Source: Shinisaurus crocodilurus
Lineage: Eukaryota > Chordata > Lepidosauria > Squamata > Shinisauridae
Assembly (NCBI GenBank): GCA_021292165.1
Contig: CM037885.1
Coordinates: forward strand, 7,683,042 to 7,747,041
Length of the DNA: 64,000 bases
Direction of reading: 5' to 3'
Part shown: positions 1-11,974 of the stretch, piece after piece
Layout of the letters: each line of letters starts with the position of its first letter
Numbering within the stretch: position 1 is the first letter of the stretch
The notes under the pieces: generated by a model
The model's input: only the letters and a program-made list of their open reading frames with translations
The model's database searches: none
Told to the model about the DNA's origin: nothing
Made by a program: the position numbers and the translations under genes

Positions 1-330
1 CCTGCTGTCCTGGGGCACTTGCTGAAATAAAGGCACAGGGGCCCTGAGGATCTCGGCTGCATCTGATCCCCCTGGATGAGCTGGCTTTTTGCCCACAGCT
101 GCTTCACCTCCTGCCCCTTGAATCTTTCTGCCTGAGGTTTTTTTTCCTGAAATCAAATGCCCTCCTCTCCCCTGTCCATACATCCCTTTTTACAAATAAG
201 GTGGTCTTAGGAGACAGGCTCCTTTAAAGACACACACACACACACACAAACGACTTTAGAGTGTATGGGAATTAGCATATGCAAATTTATGGCTTTTGTT
301 GTCCTGTGTGTGGGCCTGAGCCCCGATCTT
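1..330 (-). mobile_element. hAT-like non-autonomous element R1, truncated by window edge
   Basis: This stretch matches two fuller copies at 25694-26215 and 41555-42147 (opposite orientation). The fuller copies have termini of the form CAGRGRYGGTG and 8-bp flanking duplications, as expected of hAT transposons. Here the site at 254-261 (ctttagag) is uninterrupted, whereas both other copies carry a palindromic MITE at the corresponding position. A CA run (231-248) lies inside. Short open frames look like chance. Confidence 0.6.
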
Positions 331-351
331 TTTATCTTTTTGTACCTAGCA

Positions 352-370
352 CCCCCCCCCCCCCCCCCCC
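352..370. repeat. poly-C tract
   Basis: Nineteen consecutive C residues. Length is likely unreliable in any assembly. The small flanking reading frames running through the tract have no recognisable protein content. Confidence 0.9.
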
Positions 371-698
371 GGTGCTGTGCATTTTGACCTGTGGATGAGG
401 GCTTTTGCTGCTCTGCCTCAGACAGCAATATGTCTTGGGCTGGATCTGGGAGGGAGAGGAGAAGGCAACCCTGGTGCTGGCCAAGAGATCAGCGCTGCCC
501 ACCTGCATGAGTGATTTGGTTCTCACGGTATCTTTCCCATCTGCACCGCTGGCTCCTGGCTCAACATTCTTGGAACCAAGGAAGGAAGTTAAAATTGCAT
601 CTAGCCACGTGGGAGAGATGTGTCAAAAATAAAAACACACTAGAGACAATGTGATTCTCTTTGAGAAGGGAGGGAAAAAAACTAACCCCTTGGGAATA

Positions 699-950
699 CA
701 GTAATACCTTGGATTGCAAGCATAATTTGTTCCAGAACCGTGCTTGTAATCCAAAACACTCTTATATCAAAGCGAGTCTCTGGCCGGCGAGAGCGGGGTC
801 AATTTCGGCCCGCTCGAGGTGAGCGGTTACATCCCTACGTACTTGTCTTGCAAGACCTTGCTCGTTTATCAAGTCAAAATTTTAAAAAAAATTTTGCTTG
901 TCTTGCAAAACACTCTCAGACCAAGTTACTTGTAATCCACGGTATTACTG
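699..950 (+). mobile_element. TA-flanked MITE (Tc1/mariner or pogo/Tigger-like), copy 1
   Basis: Inverted termini CAGTAATACCTTGGATTGCA and its complement are flanked by TA on both sides (697-698 and 951-952). Two more copies lie at 35695-35944 and 51824-52070. TA duplication and about 250 bp length fit a non-autonomous mariner-superfamily element. No transposase is encoded. Confidence 0.75.
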
Positions 951-1069
951 TACAGTTATAAGTCTTTAGGATAGGCCTGAAATATAAATCAGTTGTTGGT
1001 TCTTAAATTCCAAAATGACTGATTTTACAGTGATACCGTACTAGCTGTATTTAATTATTTTTCTAATCC

Positions 1070-1320
1070 ATGTAAGCTGCCCGGAGAACTTTGGTCATAG
1101 GTTAGCCTACAAATGGTCTATAAATACAAATTGCCTACAAATAAACAAATTAAATAATAAAGTAAATAAATTTCATTTATTTATTTATAAATAAATAAAT
1201 AAATAAATTTATTTCATACATAAATTTATTTAATAAATAAATAATTTGTAGGCTACAAAATTAGCCTACAAATTGCCTATAAAATAAATAAATAAATAAA
1301 ACGTATAAATAAATGAGGGC
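1070..1320 (+). repeat. LINE 3' tail remnant with AAATAAAT-type low complexity
   Basis: The text gtaagctgcccggagaact followed by long AAATAAAT runs resembles the 3' end of the L2-like LINEs elsewhere in the window (55740-55832, 19440-19547). The 1150-1310 part is internally repetitive and AT-rich. Confidence 0.5.
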
Positions 1321-1481
1321 ACAATCCTGTGTCTGTTTCGACAGAAAAACCCCTACTAGCTCCCAGCATTTCCCAGCTAGCCGTGGGCCTGCCAAGTGGT
1401 TACACTGTACACTGTGGTAAGTTACGCCTTGGTAAATGGCGGTCTAAGAGCACATGTAGCTTGTATATTTGAGGTCCTACC

Positions 1482-1846
1482 ACAGGGGTGGGGAGCCTCA
1501 GGCCCAGGGGGCCAAATCCAGCCCTCTTGGTATCCCCATCTAACCGTCCAGGGTTCCCGAGATGGCCACACCCCTCCCGCGGCCACACCCTGTTCCCGCA
1601 ACCACCAGGTGTTGGGTGGTTTTCTGGCTTCCTGTGTAGTTTTTGCCCCATTCTAACAAGGCTGAGATGCCTCTCCTGAGGCTCTGTTACTGGCAAGAAG
1701 AGCTTGAAGCTGAAATAGGCTGGTATTTTGGGGGTTTGGCCCCAATCCTTTTGTCTTCAGCCCCACCCACCACTAGAATGCATCCCCTCCCCCCAGAGGT
1801 TCTCCCAAATGGAATTCGGCCCTTGAATTCCTCACTCCTGTCCTAC
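1482..1846 (+). mobile_element. Interspersed repeat R2 (probable hAT-derived), copy 1
   Basis: Begins CAGGGGTGGGGAGCCTCAGG and matches four other stretches (2814-3135, 4136-4540, 18574-18855, 28010-28340) along its length, including the shared phrase ggctgagatgcctctcctga. The CAGGGG terminus suggests a hAT element, but I did not establish a clean 8-bp duplication for this copy. Confidence 0.55.
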
Positions 1847-1849
1847 CAA

Positions 1850-2635
1850 ATCTTCGTCTTATAGCTCTTCAGCCTGGAAAGATAAACAGACTTACCCCAG
1901 ATCACATATGTGGCCCTTTGGAAGAGATCTGAGCCAAGATTTCTCAGGGTCTAAATTCCTTTATCTACCCTCTGTCGCATCAGTACTCAAAGCATGGAGC
2001 AAGCAGAGTTCTCTGTTCTAGATGCTTTTAGAGCTCTGGGAGGGAATCGGTGCGCTCAGGATCCTTCCCTGTTCTTTAGAAGGAGGTAGGCAGTCGGGGA
2101 ACATTCCTGCTTCCTAGCCTCCACCCCTGCTCTCGGTGTCAAGCGTTACAGTAGCTCCCTCACACCTCCCCTGACCTGTTTTCTTGGGCCAGGTTGTGAA
2201 AGGCTGGGGGAATGAGGCGGCGGATGTTGCCTGCCCTGCACCTCAGTCTTACCGGTAAGAAACAGGAGGTTCATTTGAATGCCGTGATGCCAGATTGCCA
2301 AGGGAAAGGAAACCAGCCTTTGCCAAACCCTGCAGCTATTTCGGCTTTCATACATCTCTCAATATGCATTTTAACAAGAAACGCTTTCATTTTCGCTAGC
2401 GTAAGATTTATACTGGAGCACCTTGTGACACATCTCGGAGCTGGTATTTTTTTTATTTCAAAATGCAAAAGCTGCTCTGGGGGCACAGGCTAACGAATAC
2501 AGCGCAGTATCTGCTGTGCTTGCGGCATGATCAAGTGCCACGTACCAATGCATAGTGTTGCAATTTGTGGGAGAAGCAGGAGGAGTGTGAAACATCAGGT
2601 GTGTTTTCCTGTTTGTGTTTATAGCACAAGCAGGA
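1850..2635. other. Unassigned intergenic DNA
   Basis: I see no exon-like open frame with splice sites, RNA gene or recognisable repeat in this interval. Open frames are under 100 codons and lack family resemblance. Confidence 0.5.
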
Positions 2636-2639
2636 GACA

Positions 2640-3440
2640 CAAATTACAGTTGAGTGCTGTAACTGCAGAAGAAGGGGAAGGTCATGCTGCCATTTCAGGC
2701 TGCTTTTGTTTTTTTAAGTCTGGTAACTGCATGCGTGCCTTTGTAGTTTTGCAGGAATGTGGGTTTAAATTATCTGGTTATTCACAGCTGTGCAGCTCTG
2801 CAGGTGTGTAGCAGGGATGTGGAACCTCAGGATGGGGGGGGGGATCCAGCTCTCCTGGGACCCCAATCTGGCCCTCTGAGGTTCCCCAGATGGCTATGCC
2901 TCATTCCCCAAGGCCAACCCCCTTTCCCCCAACCACTGGTCGTTTTGTGGTTTCCTGGCTTTTGTGCCCCCCCCCCATTCTAAAATGCCGAAATGCTTCT
3001 CCTAAGGCTTAGCTACTGGCAGTAAGAGCTTTAAGCTACAATGTGCTGGTATTTTCATCCTGTCCCATTTGCCTTTGACCCTACCACCTTTGCCTTCAGT
3101 CCCACCCACCACCGGAATGCTTCTCTGAAATTGAATTGCAGTGAAATATAGCCTAAGAACTATAAATCATGGATTTCCTGCTCACAGATCCCATCAAAAT
3201 CCATGCAAGGAGAAAAATGAGCAAAAAAAAAGGGCAGGGAGGAGATGTGTGGAGGTCATGGTGCCATTTCAGGTTGTTGATGTTCTCTGTGATTATTCAC
3301 AACTGCACAATTCTGCAGGCGTGCAGTGGAAAAGAGCCTCAACCCCCCCCCCCCCAACAAAGACCTCCTGCCCACAAATGCAATCAAAATCTGTGTAAGG
3401 AAAGATTGGGGAAGAGAAAGATATGTAGTGGCGAAGGAGT
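2640..3440 (+). repeat. Locally repeated block with an R2 copy between units
   Basis: A segment at 2660-2812 (ggtcatgctgccatttcagg ... ttattcacagctg) recurs at 3258-3325, and a neighbouring phrase (cccacagatcc..atcaaaatc) recurs at 3180-3205 and 3370-3392. An R2 copy occupies 2814-3135 between the units. This looks like a local duplication of an unnamed repeat. Confidence 0.45.
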
Positions 3441-3764
3441 GTTTAAGTGTTTTGAAACAGTTCTATAGCTTTAAAGACACTCCCACCGGTGATAATACCG
3501 CTAGATCAGAACACACATAACTTGGTAGTGGGAAAAACTTGTCATGAGTGTAGTTTGGGGGGAAATACCTGGAATATTGAGGGAGATATATAGCATTAAG
3601 ACAATGGATTGGGGAGTGTGTCATGTGTTGCATGTGTGAGCCAGAGGTTACAATTCTGGGGTAAAACACTGGTAGATTGGCCCATGGTCATCTTAAATTT
3701 TTGATTGTGAATACTGCTGCCTAGATCCATCAAGAGAGATCCGCGCGCGTAAGCAGCCTTAGAA

Positions 3765-3832
3765 TGATAGAATAGTAGAGTTGGAAGGGACCTATAAGGC
3801 CATCGAGTCCAACCCCCTACTCAATGCAGGAG
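3765..3832 (-). mobile_element. CR1 LINE 3'-end fragment
   Basis: Reads agaatagtagagttggaagg and continues into the gtccaaccccctactcaatg phrase typical of CR1 3' ends, in minus orientation. Only the last part is present. Confidence 0.7.
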
Positions 3833-4135
3833 GACAAATGTGGGCAGCCGAGGCAGTCACCCATCCAAGCCCTGACCCAGCTCGTACCTGCTTAGCTTCA
3901 GCATCTGGCCTGCATTATGTGCTCACGATGCCACCTTTGTTGCTCATACCTTGTACATGTGTTGCCAGTGTGAGTACAAATCTGGGTGTGCGTCCACATG
4001 GCAAGGCTCACCCAAGTCCTGAGCTGGCTGGATATGTCTCTTGATGCAAATGGGGACAAGTATCCCCACCTGGGGTCACGGCCTTTCATGTGTGACTAGT
4101 TCACCTTGAGTATCATTGGATCGTGTCAAGACTTT

Positions 4136-4540
4136 AACTCAGGGGTGGGGAACGTCAGGCCTGGGTGCCAAATCCAGCCCCACTTTGGCCCTCCGGGGGG
4201 GGGGTTTCCTCAAAGGGCCACGCCCCCTTCTGCTGGCCCCACCCCCTTACCTGCAATCACCAGTCATTTGGTGATTTCCCAGCATTTACACGTTATTTCC
4301 CTCCTACTTTTGTGGAGCTTTTCCCCCCATTCTAAAAGATTGAAATGTCTCTCCTAAGGCTTACTTACTGACAGTAAGAATTTTAAACTATGATAGGCTG
4401 GCATTTTTGGGTTTTTTGGGGGGGTATTCTTGGGCACACACACACCCTTTGCTTTCAGCCCCATCTATCACTGGAATGGGACCCCCAACAGCTGCTCTGA
4501 AACCGAATTCAGGCCATGGGCTGTAAGAGGTTTCCCGCTC
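4136..4540 (+). mobile_element. Repeat R2, copy 3
   Basis: Same order of phrases as the copy at 1482: a CAGGGGTGGGGAACGTCAGG start, a C-rich middle, then attctaaaagattgaaatgt and the ctcctaaggctta segment. Confidence 0.5.
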
Positions 4541-4558
4541 CTGCTTTAACTGCTAGAG

Positions 4559-5417
4559 CAGGGGTTCCCAACGCAGCGCCCACAAGCTCTTCCAATGGTG
4601 CCCGCAAAGCTCTCCATTCCCTGCCCCCTGCAATATATATATATATATATATATATATAGTTGGAAATCTTGGGAAATGATAGTCTTCTTTCTCTCTCTC
4701 CCTTTCTAGCCTCTAGCCTTGCTCTTTCTCTCCCCTCTCCCACTTTGCCTTGCTGTTCCCCACATCCCCCACATCCTGTAGCCTGGCTATTCCCTCCCCA
4801 CCTCTTTAGCTTCCTGCTTCTCTTCCTCCTAGCCTCTTGCCTTGCTCTTTCTCTACCCCTTTGCCTTGTGGTTTTCCCCTCCCTCCCAGCCTCTAGCTTC
4901 ACTGTTTCCCTCCCCACTTCCTTAGCTTGCTGCTTCTCCCCTTCCCAGGCTCACATTTTGCTCTTTCTCTCCTCTCTACCCTTTGCCTTGCTGTTTCCCC
5001 CGCTCCCAGTGTCTAGCATCACTATTTCTCTCCCTCCACCTCTTTAGCTCACTGTTTTGCCCCCTCCTAGTCTCTACTCTTGCTGTTCCCCCCCTCCCAG
5101 CCTCTAGCATCACTATTTCTCCCCACCTCCTTAGCTTGCTGTTTCTCCCCCTCCCAGCCTCTAGCCTTGCTTTTTCTCTCCCCTCTACCCCTTTGCCTTG
5201 CTGTTTCCCCTCCCTCCCAGACTCTAGCCTCACTATTCCCCCCTCCTCTTTGGGGACTCCCTCCCCCCTCACTTTTGACTAGCCAGGCCCACACAGCATC
5301 CATTATGTGACTAGCCGCTTCCCCCATGGGGGCCATTTTGTGGTGGTGCCGAGTGCTGACAGCAGTTTCTCAAATTCCCAAATGTGCCCATGGGTCCAAA
5401 AAGGTTGGGGACCCATG
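4559..5417 (+). mobile_element. hAT-type non-autonomous element carrying a CT-rich minisatellite
   Basis: Terminus CAGGGGTTCCCAACGC at the left pairs with GGTTGGGGACCCATG at the right. Flanking duplications are tgctagag (4551-4558) and tcctagag (5418-5425), one mismatch, fitting hAT. Inside lie a TA run (4632-4660) and about 570 bp of degenerate CT-rich tandem sequence (roughly 4690-5260) built from variants of ccctcccagcctctagc. Long open frames on both strands here result from the CT-rich composition, not coding. Confidence 0.75.
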
Positions 5418-6640
5418 TCCTAGAGAATAGCATCATAATGCATGCAAGTGTATAATTTTTTATGATGCACTTAAAAAAATTAACGTACATTTCGCATCTT
5501 GATGCATTATATGTATTGTTACGTTATATATTTATACTGCAGTGCTAAACACACTTATTAGGAAATAAGCTCTATGGAATCCTAGTGTCATGAAGGAATT
5601 TGAGGCTAGCCAGGTTTGAGGCAGCACACAGCGGCCATTTCACATGGAATAGTAAGCCAACATCCTGGGGAATCCTGGCTTACTGTGAATCAGCTGTGTG
5701 CCAGTGCACATAGTGTGAGCACTCCTGCTTGGCTCCTCCTGCTAGTGTGAGCCAGGGATCCTGGTTTGTTGCTCCTGGACAAACTAGGATTCATAAGCCA
5801 TGAACAAACCTTGGCTTATAAGCCTGGCTTGTAAAAGGTGCAACAAGCCAGGATCCCCAGTTTGGATGCCACCTGGTGGTGTTCACTAGGTTTTGCATTC
5901 TGCTCTCCTCTGCCCTTCCCCCTATCAGCTGTGCTTCTGCTGCTCCCTTGGCCTGTTATGGTGGAGCTGCTGAAGTGTCTCCCAGAGGCAGCCTTCCCAG
6001 ACATCCAGGTGTACCTCTTGGATTGTGCATAGACCAAAGCCTTTCTTAGGTTCCATTCCAACCTTTAATTTCAGCCAAGAGTGCTTCTGGGTTGTTTTTG
6101 GGACAGCCATGTACCAACATAGAGGCACCCAGGCAAAGATTCTTTCCCTCCAGAGATTTGCCAAATTCCAAACATGAGTGTTTTCTTGAACGACCTGTAG
6201 ATCCTTCTTGCCTACAAAACCAGTCAGGGGCATGTGCCATCTTAGAAGAGGCATCCCCCACTTTCTCTGACACTGGAGGGAATACCTCCTCAAAGACGGT
6301 GCCTGCTGCAACACATACATGCATCAAACAACAAGCAAGTGTGGGCTTCCCCCCTTCAGAACTGCTCACATGCAAACATATGCATTTTTAACTGATGAGT
6401 GAAAACTTATACAATTAACCATTTCTTCTATTTCCAATGTCCAGGCGGTGAGTGCTGTTGTTTATGTGGCCACCGTTTGTGCACAAGAGGGGAGGTATCA
6501 GCAGGCTTGGGTAGAAGGCCAAGGAGGCAGAAGTACCAGCAGGAGGCAGAAGTACAAAATAAATCTTTAGGAAAAAGCCGGCAGTGGTGGGTAGGTGGGA
6601 GGGTGAGACTCCCAAAGAGCCCAAGGTGGACGCAGGGTGC
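5418..6640. other. Intergenic DNA with one copy of unnamed repeat R4
   Basis: 5640-5840 contains the aatcctggcttac ... caagccaggatcc family (R4), also seen at 15820-15985 and 50495-50755. The rest (to 6640) shows no recognisable gene. Overlapping open frames at 5925-6391 on both strands lack any family match I recognise. Confidence 0.45.
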
Positions 6641-6647
6641 TTCCACA

Positions 6648-6890
6648 GAATCACAGAATAGTAGAGTTGGAAGGGGCCTATAAGGCCATCGAGTCCAACC
6701 CCCTGCTCAATGCAGGAATCCAAGTTAAAGCATCCAGACAGAGTGGTTGCTGGGGAACATGGGCAGGAGGGTGCTGTTGCACACATGTCCTGCTTGCGGG
6801 ATCCTGTGGGCAGAATGCTGGGCTAGATGGACCCTTGGTCTGATCCAGCAGAGCTCTTCTCATGTTCTTGCGTTCTTAGGGGTCTTAGCA
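6648..6890. mobile_element. Two abutting CR1-like 3' ends, opposite strands
   Basis: 6648-6735 is a minus-strand CR1 3' end (agaatagtagagttggaagg). 6744-6885 is a plus-strand 3' end of a second CR1-like subfamily, with ggaacatgggcaggagggtg and ctagatggacccttggtctg, ending in a cttctcatgttcttgcgttc tail. Confidence 0.65.
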
Positions 6891-7016
6891 CTAACACTCA
6901 GGAGGCACTGTGGCCAGGCCTATTCCATCTTTTTTTCCTTAGCAGATTTTGCATGGTAAGAAAAAAAGGCAGAAGTGCTGGGAAAACACAGGAGGGCTAC
7001 AAATTGAAGACAATGT

Positions 7017-7140
7017 TCATAGGAACATCGGAAGCTGCCTTATTCTGAGTCAGACCCTTGGTCCGCCTAGACCAGTATTGCCAACACTGACTGGCAGCAA
7101 TGGCTCTCCAGGGTTCCAGGCAGGGGTTGATTACCACCCC
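7017..7140 (-). mobile_element. tRNA-derived SINE, 3' part only
   Basis: Contains aagctgccttattctgagtc and the tctccagggttccaggcagg segment of the SINE that is more complete at 47474-47648. The tRNA-like head is missing here. Confidence 0.55.
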
Positions 7141-7349
7141 CACCCCCCCTGTAAAATTCTGTGAACGAGTCAGGGCCATTGGACACTAAAAGTCTCATCT
7201 GGAAGCAATCTCTGTGGCTCTGTGGCCATAGAAAACTGGGGTGGGGGGTCTGAAAAGTGGGGAGGGGGAATGGAACAGAGTGGCTGGAATCCTGGACAGT
7301 AAAACTCCATACTGCAACATTTTGTTGCAGATCCCGCTTGTAAACTAAG

Positions 7350-7432
7350 GGTGCAATCCTATGCATGCTGGCTGGAGAATGCTGGGAGTTGTAGGACTTT
7401 TTCCTGTCTAAACATGCATCGGATTGTGCCAT
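7350..7432 (+). mobile_element. TTA/TAA-type palindromic MITE, internally deleted
   Basis: Begins GGGTGCAATCCTATGCATG and ends CATGCATCGGATTGTGCC, with taa on both flanks. Part of the left arm is missing compared with copies at 9408-9542 and 19027-19162. Confidence 0.65.
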
Positions 7433-7540
7433 AAGCCTTCTTTTTATCTTAGCCATAGTATAAAAAATTCAAATGACAAAAGTAAGGGGACTGTGGGCCT
7501 TGCTAGATCAAATTAAAGGCTCATCTAGTCTAGCATTCTG

Positions 7541-7764
7541 CCTTTATTTATTTATGTTTATTAATGTATTATTACAGGCAGCTTACATGGTCTTCATCCT
7601 CTCTATTTTATCCTCACAACAGCCCTGCAAGGTAGGTTAGGCTGAGAGTCAGTGGCTGGCCGAAAGTCACCCAGTGAGTTTTTATGGCCGAGTGGGGACT
7701 AGAACCCGGATCTCCCGAGTCCCAGCTCACTCAACACTCTAACCACTATGCCACACTGGCTCTC
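7541..7764 (-). mobile_element. tRNA-derived CORE/MIR-like SINE
   Basis: Read on the minus strand, it has a tRNA-like head (box B-like gggttctagtcccc), then a MIR/CORE-like body (gtgactttcggccagccac), then a tail near ggcagcttacatgg ending in AT-rich repeats. At least nine other copies lie in this window. Confidence 0.75.
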
Positions 7765-7769
7765 TTTAA

Positions 7770-8830
7770 CACTGACCAGTCAGATGCCTGGTCTAGGACA
7801 GGTGTGGGCAGAAGGTAGATCTTGATGTACTGTGAGATCTTGGTGATTTTCAGTAGATCGGTAAAGATTTCTGAGACTCCCAATTGTTTTTCAATAGCTT
7901 CAACCAAATGACTCACCCCCGCCCTAAATTATACTGCTGCAGTGAAGAAAACGTGAGATTACAGAGTGGCTGGTTTGCCGGCCAGATGGGCGATTCGTAA
8001 ATGCAACAAACAAATAAATAAATAAATTACTGGGAGTGGATTTTTGAGTGAAAGGGCTACGATGAGCTCCTTTCAGTTCTGGGGCTCAGAGTTCTTTAAT
8101 TTTAAGTGCATGCTTTTGCTCCAGGCTCTGGTTGGCAGATCTTGGGGTTTTAGTTAAAAACTACAACAACAAACCACAAAGTAGATCCTGCAAGGCTGAT
8201 ATTGGCTCACCCCTCCTCTAGGAAACTCACAAGCAGGGCATGATGGAGACAGTTACTCACTGTTTTTTGCCTCTGGTAACTTGTATTCAGATATAAGGTG
8301 CCTCTGAGCATGGGCATTCCTTTCTAGGTGTTAGAGCCACTAGTTATTGATAGATTAATAAACCCTCCTCCATGCATTTATGTCACCTGAAAAAATACTT
8401 CTTTTGTAATACCTTCTGAGCTAGAGTATGTGAGAATCCTTCCAGGGAAGGAACTCCTGCAAATCCAAGTTAAGGGACAACTAACCAGCAAGGAGAAGTG
8501 TCGTAAACACACCTCGAATGACTGGCACAAAGTCCCAGAAGTAAAGCTTGGCTGAATATCTTCCCCCATCTGAGTGGGACCATTTGCTGCCCATGAAAGT
8601 TGGGGGGATATTCAGGTACTTTTGGAGAACTGACAAAATTCTAAGAACTTTCTGGGAGGTCTTACCTTTAAATACAAAGTGGCCAAGGGTTTTTTCTTAC
8701 TTTCACCGCCCCCTCCCCTCAAAAAAAGAAAAGAAAAAAAAAGAAGCGTTGCAGTCTCAGCTGCCCAGGTATATTCCTGGTAGTGAATACCCATGAGAAT
8801 GCCAGTGGGGTCACCAGCATGGTGTCCATG
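7770..8830. other. Intergenic DNA, no gene seen
   Basis: Contains AT-rich low complexity near 8010-8030 and poly-A near 8720. No exon with splice sites or protein-family resemblance was found. Confidence 0.45.
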
Positions 8831-8832
8831 GG

Positions 8833-10030
8833 CACCAATGTACATAAGAAGAGCCCTTATGGATCTGACCAAGGGTCCATTTAGTCCAGCATTCTTTTCA
8901 TACAATGGCCAACCAGCTGCCCACGGGATCCCACAAGCAGGACAGGAGTGCAACAGCTCCCTCCCGCCCATGTTCCCCAGCAACTGGTGTACATAGGCAG
9001 ACTGCCTCTGATCCTGGAGGTAGCATATAGCCATCAGGACTAGTAGCCATGCATAGCCTTCTCCTCCATGAATTTGTCCAATCCCCTTTTAAAGCCCTCC
9101 AAATTGGTGGCCATCACTACATCTTGTGGAAGCGAATTCCATAGTTTAACTCTGCGCTGTGTGAAGAAGTCCTCCTTTTTATCTATCCTGAATCTCTCAC
9201 CAATCAACTTCATGGGGTGACCCCTTTGGGTTCTAGTATTATGCAAGAGGGAGAAAAAATGTCTTGCTATCCATGTTCTCCATGTATAATTTTGTACACC
9301 TCTATCATCATGTCTCCCTTTACTCACCTTTTTTTTCTAAGCTAAACAGTCCCAGATGTTGTAACTTTTCCTCATAGGTGAGTTGCTCCTTCCCCTTGAT
9401 CATTTTATGGTGCAATACTATGCAAGTTTAGACAGAAAAAAGATCCTACAACTCCCAGCATACCCCAGCCAACATGGCTGGCTGGGGCATGCTGGGAGTT
9501 GTAGGACTTTTTTTCTGTTTAAACATGCATAGGATTGTACCCTTAGTTGCCCTTTTCTGCACCTTTTCCAACTCTACAATATCCTTTTTTTAGTGCAGTG
9601 ACCAGAAGTATAGACAGTATTTTAAGTGTGGTCGCACCATAGATTTGAATAAGCAGAGTATGATCTTGGCAGTTTTAATTTCAATTTCTTTTCTAATTAT
9701 GCCTAATATGAAATTTGCCTTTTTCACAGCAGCCACACACTGGGTTGACATTTTCATTCAGCTGTCCACCACAACCCCAAGATCTCTTTCTTGGTCAGTC
9801 ACCGTTAGCTCAGATCCCATCAGTCAGTTTATACTTGAAGTTGGGATTTTTTGCACCAACGTGCATCACTTTACACTTCCTTACATTGACCCACATTTGC
9901 CATTTTGATGCCCATTCTCCCAGTTTGGAGAGATCCTTTTGGAGCTCCTTCACAATCCCTCGTTGTTTTAACCACCCAAAATAATTTTAGGGACACCAAA
10001 TAATTTGGTGTCGTCAGCAAACATGGCCAC
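8833..10030 (-). mobile_element. CR1-like LINE fragment, C-terminal part of ORF2
   Basis: On the minus strand the end of a reverse transcriptase can be read: FADDTKLFG near 10000-10020 (the YxDD box as FADD), then, after frame breaks, RRVKLWNSLPQDVV near 9110-9165, then a 3' end with ctagatggacccttggtcag-like text. The copy is 5' truncated and frame-broken, and a MITE is inserted at 9408-9542. Confidence 0.75.
9408..9542 (+). mobile_element. TTA-duplicating palindromic MITE nested in the CR1 copy
   Basis: Termini GGTGCAATACTATGC and GCATAGGATTGTACC are flanked by TTA (9405-9407 and 9543-9545). Removing the element and one TTA restores continuous CR1 text (gatcattttagttgccc), which proves the insertion. 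The interior is an imperfect palindrome with the core ACTCCCAGCAT(G/A)CCCCAGCC. The 3-bp TTA duplication suggests the PIF/Harbinger group. Confidence 0.8.
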
Positions 10031-11895
10031 TTCACATGCCATGGCAGCCATTTTGTGAGAGCACCCACACACTACTCTCTCAACATTCCAAATGTGCTCA
10101 TCGACCCAAAAAGATTGGGGGCCTCGAGTCACCGGCACCATGACACCGCTTGGGGATTTTGTTATATTTAAGCGGTATACAACTATCACAATTAAATAAA
10201 TAAATAGCATTGTTCCCAAGGGTATTATTGCAGAGGGACGAAAGATGGCTATTCCCATTGGGTTTTCTGCGTAGTAGTGGTGCTTCTGGGGTCCCTTTGT
10301 CCCTCTCAGTGGAAGCATGGACTGCTGCAGCAGCCAGCCAATCCCGGTGCTCCCTTCCTCAAGATAACGTCTCTGCCCATATGCTGGCAGGGATGCTCTA
10401 TGGGATTTCTCTGGTCTGAGGGGCAGGGATGAGTACAGTGTTTCCCAGCCTATGGCCATGCTGGTTGGGGATGATGGGGCTTGTAGTCCAACACATCTGG
10501 AGGGCAGCAGGCTTGGGAAGGCTGCACGGATGCATGCATCCAATGTGTTGGCTTCATGTTTCAAGCCACACTTCAGCTCCTCCTGCACAACGCACTGGCG
10601 TGTCCTGCTACAGAGTTTGAAAATCCGCTCTAAGGTCTTTTGTGATAAAACCTGGGAAAGCTGCACATGTTCCTACCTTTGTGCATTCCTCCGTTAGGTT
10701 TTTCTGAGCCTCGGGATGCATTTGGGCTGCTTTTGGGGGGGGGCTTTATCCTTGCTCTCGGTGTCCTCTTTCTGTCATCGATGGTCCTCTTTTTCCAGCT
10801 CCCCTTGTGTCCTCCTCCTCTGTTGTCTGGCAGGCACACGTGCTGCATCCAACTCACTTCTTTCTTTTAATCCCTCGCATGCCTCCTGTTTTTTCCATGA
10901 CTTAGCAGAGGGTGGAACGCTATGACTAACACCCCATGTTGCATGAAAAGTGGAACCTTCTCCAATCAAAATAATTATTACTTGGCGTGAAGTAGAAATT
11001 CAAGCTATGCAAGGCATAGAGTTAGATGCTTGAAGAAAAAAAAGGGGGGGGACAAAACACCTCACACCTCCTTCCTTAGCTTGTGAGTCAGGAAGAAAAT
11101 ACTTAACTGATTCAGAAACCAGAGCTAAATAAACTCACATTTATACGTGCCGCATCAGTGAAGGATTCTTCTTTTCCCTTAAAGTTCAGGAGCAGATGCA
11201 AGAGATATTGAAAATAGCCATGAGCAACTCACTGGAGAGTAGGAGTGTGTGGCATTCCATGTGCTGAGGGGCATGGTATGTAAGGTTTCCGGCTTTATTA
11301 CTAGCCTTGCTCTTGTACCTTTAATAGTAGTCTGGCACGCGGAAATTTAACAGGTGAAGTTTCCCCCCATCTTTTTTAACTTCCTGCCAGGAAAAAAAAA
11401 CTTTGCCTATTAAATTTCTGCATGCGGGGTTGCTGCTAAATGCACAGGGGCACCTCTGGGAAAATGTTGGCAATTTTTGTGGTAGACAAGTGCAGGACTT
11501 GCCTCTGTCCCACCAAGTTCCTACACTGCATTTTGCAGGAAACTTTGATCTAGGGAAGGACATTTGTATGCTGTGAAAGGGGATCCTTCAAAGAACGGTA
11601 ATTTGGGTGCAGCATGCAGTTGCCTTTGCGAACTTGATGCTGGCTTAGCGGCTGCACTGTGTGGTTGCTGGAATATATTTGCTCCAATATGGTCGTCTTG
11701 TCAATTTGTAAATAAAGCAAATATTGCAGAGACATACATCGCCAGAGCTTCTGTCACCCAAAGAGAACTAACGTCTGTAGCACAGCCTATGGAATTTCTC
11801 TCTTCTTTAGCTAAATGGGAAGCAAGTGGCATTATGCTAGAGCTAGTGGAACAACTCTGACATACTAAAAACATGACGACAACAACCAAAACTGA
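10030..11895. other. Intergenic DNA, repeat fragments only
   Basis: 10030-10140 resembles the right end of the hAT element at 4559-5417. 10150-10205 is an L2-like tail. 10445-10530 is part of a palindromic MITE (cttgtagtccaacacatctg). 10530-11895 shows no recognisable gene. The 232-codon minus frame at 9968-10666 begins in unrelated sequence and ends in the CR1 fragment, so it is not a gene. Confidence 0.5.
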
Positions 11896-11974
11896 TCAGC
11901 CGCCAAGCACCCTTCCACTTCCAGTAGAAATGTCTCTCGGGGGTGCTTTCAGATGGACAGCTCCTAGCACAGCC

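Noticed and set aside
4661..5336. Several 90-130 codon frames on both strands
   Set aside because: CT-rich tandem DNA within a hAT element avoids stop codons by composition.
9968..10666. 232-codon minus-strand open frame ending in FADDTKLFG
   Set aside because: Only the last 25 or so residues belong to a CR1 reverse transcriptase; the rest is unrelated upstream DNA in a chance open frame.
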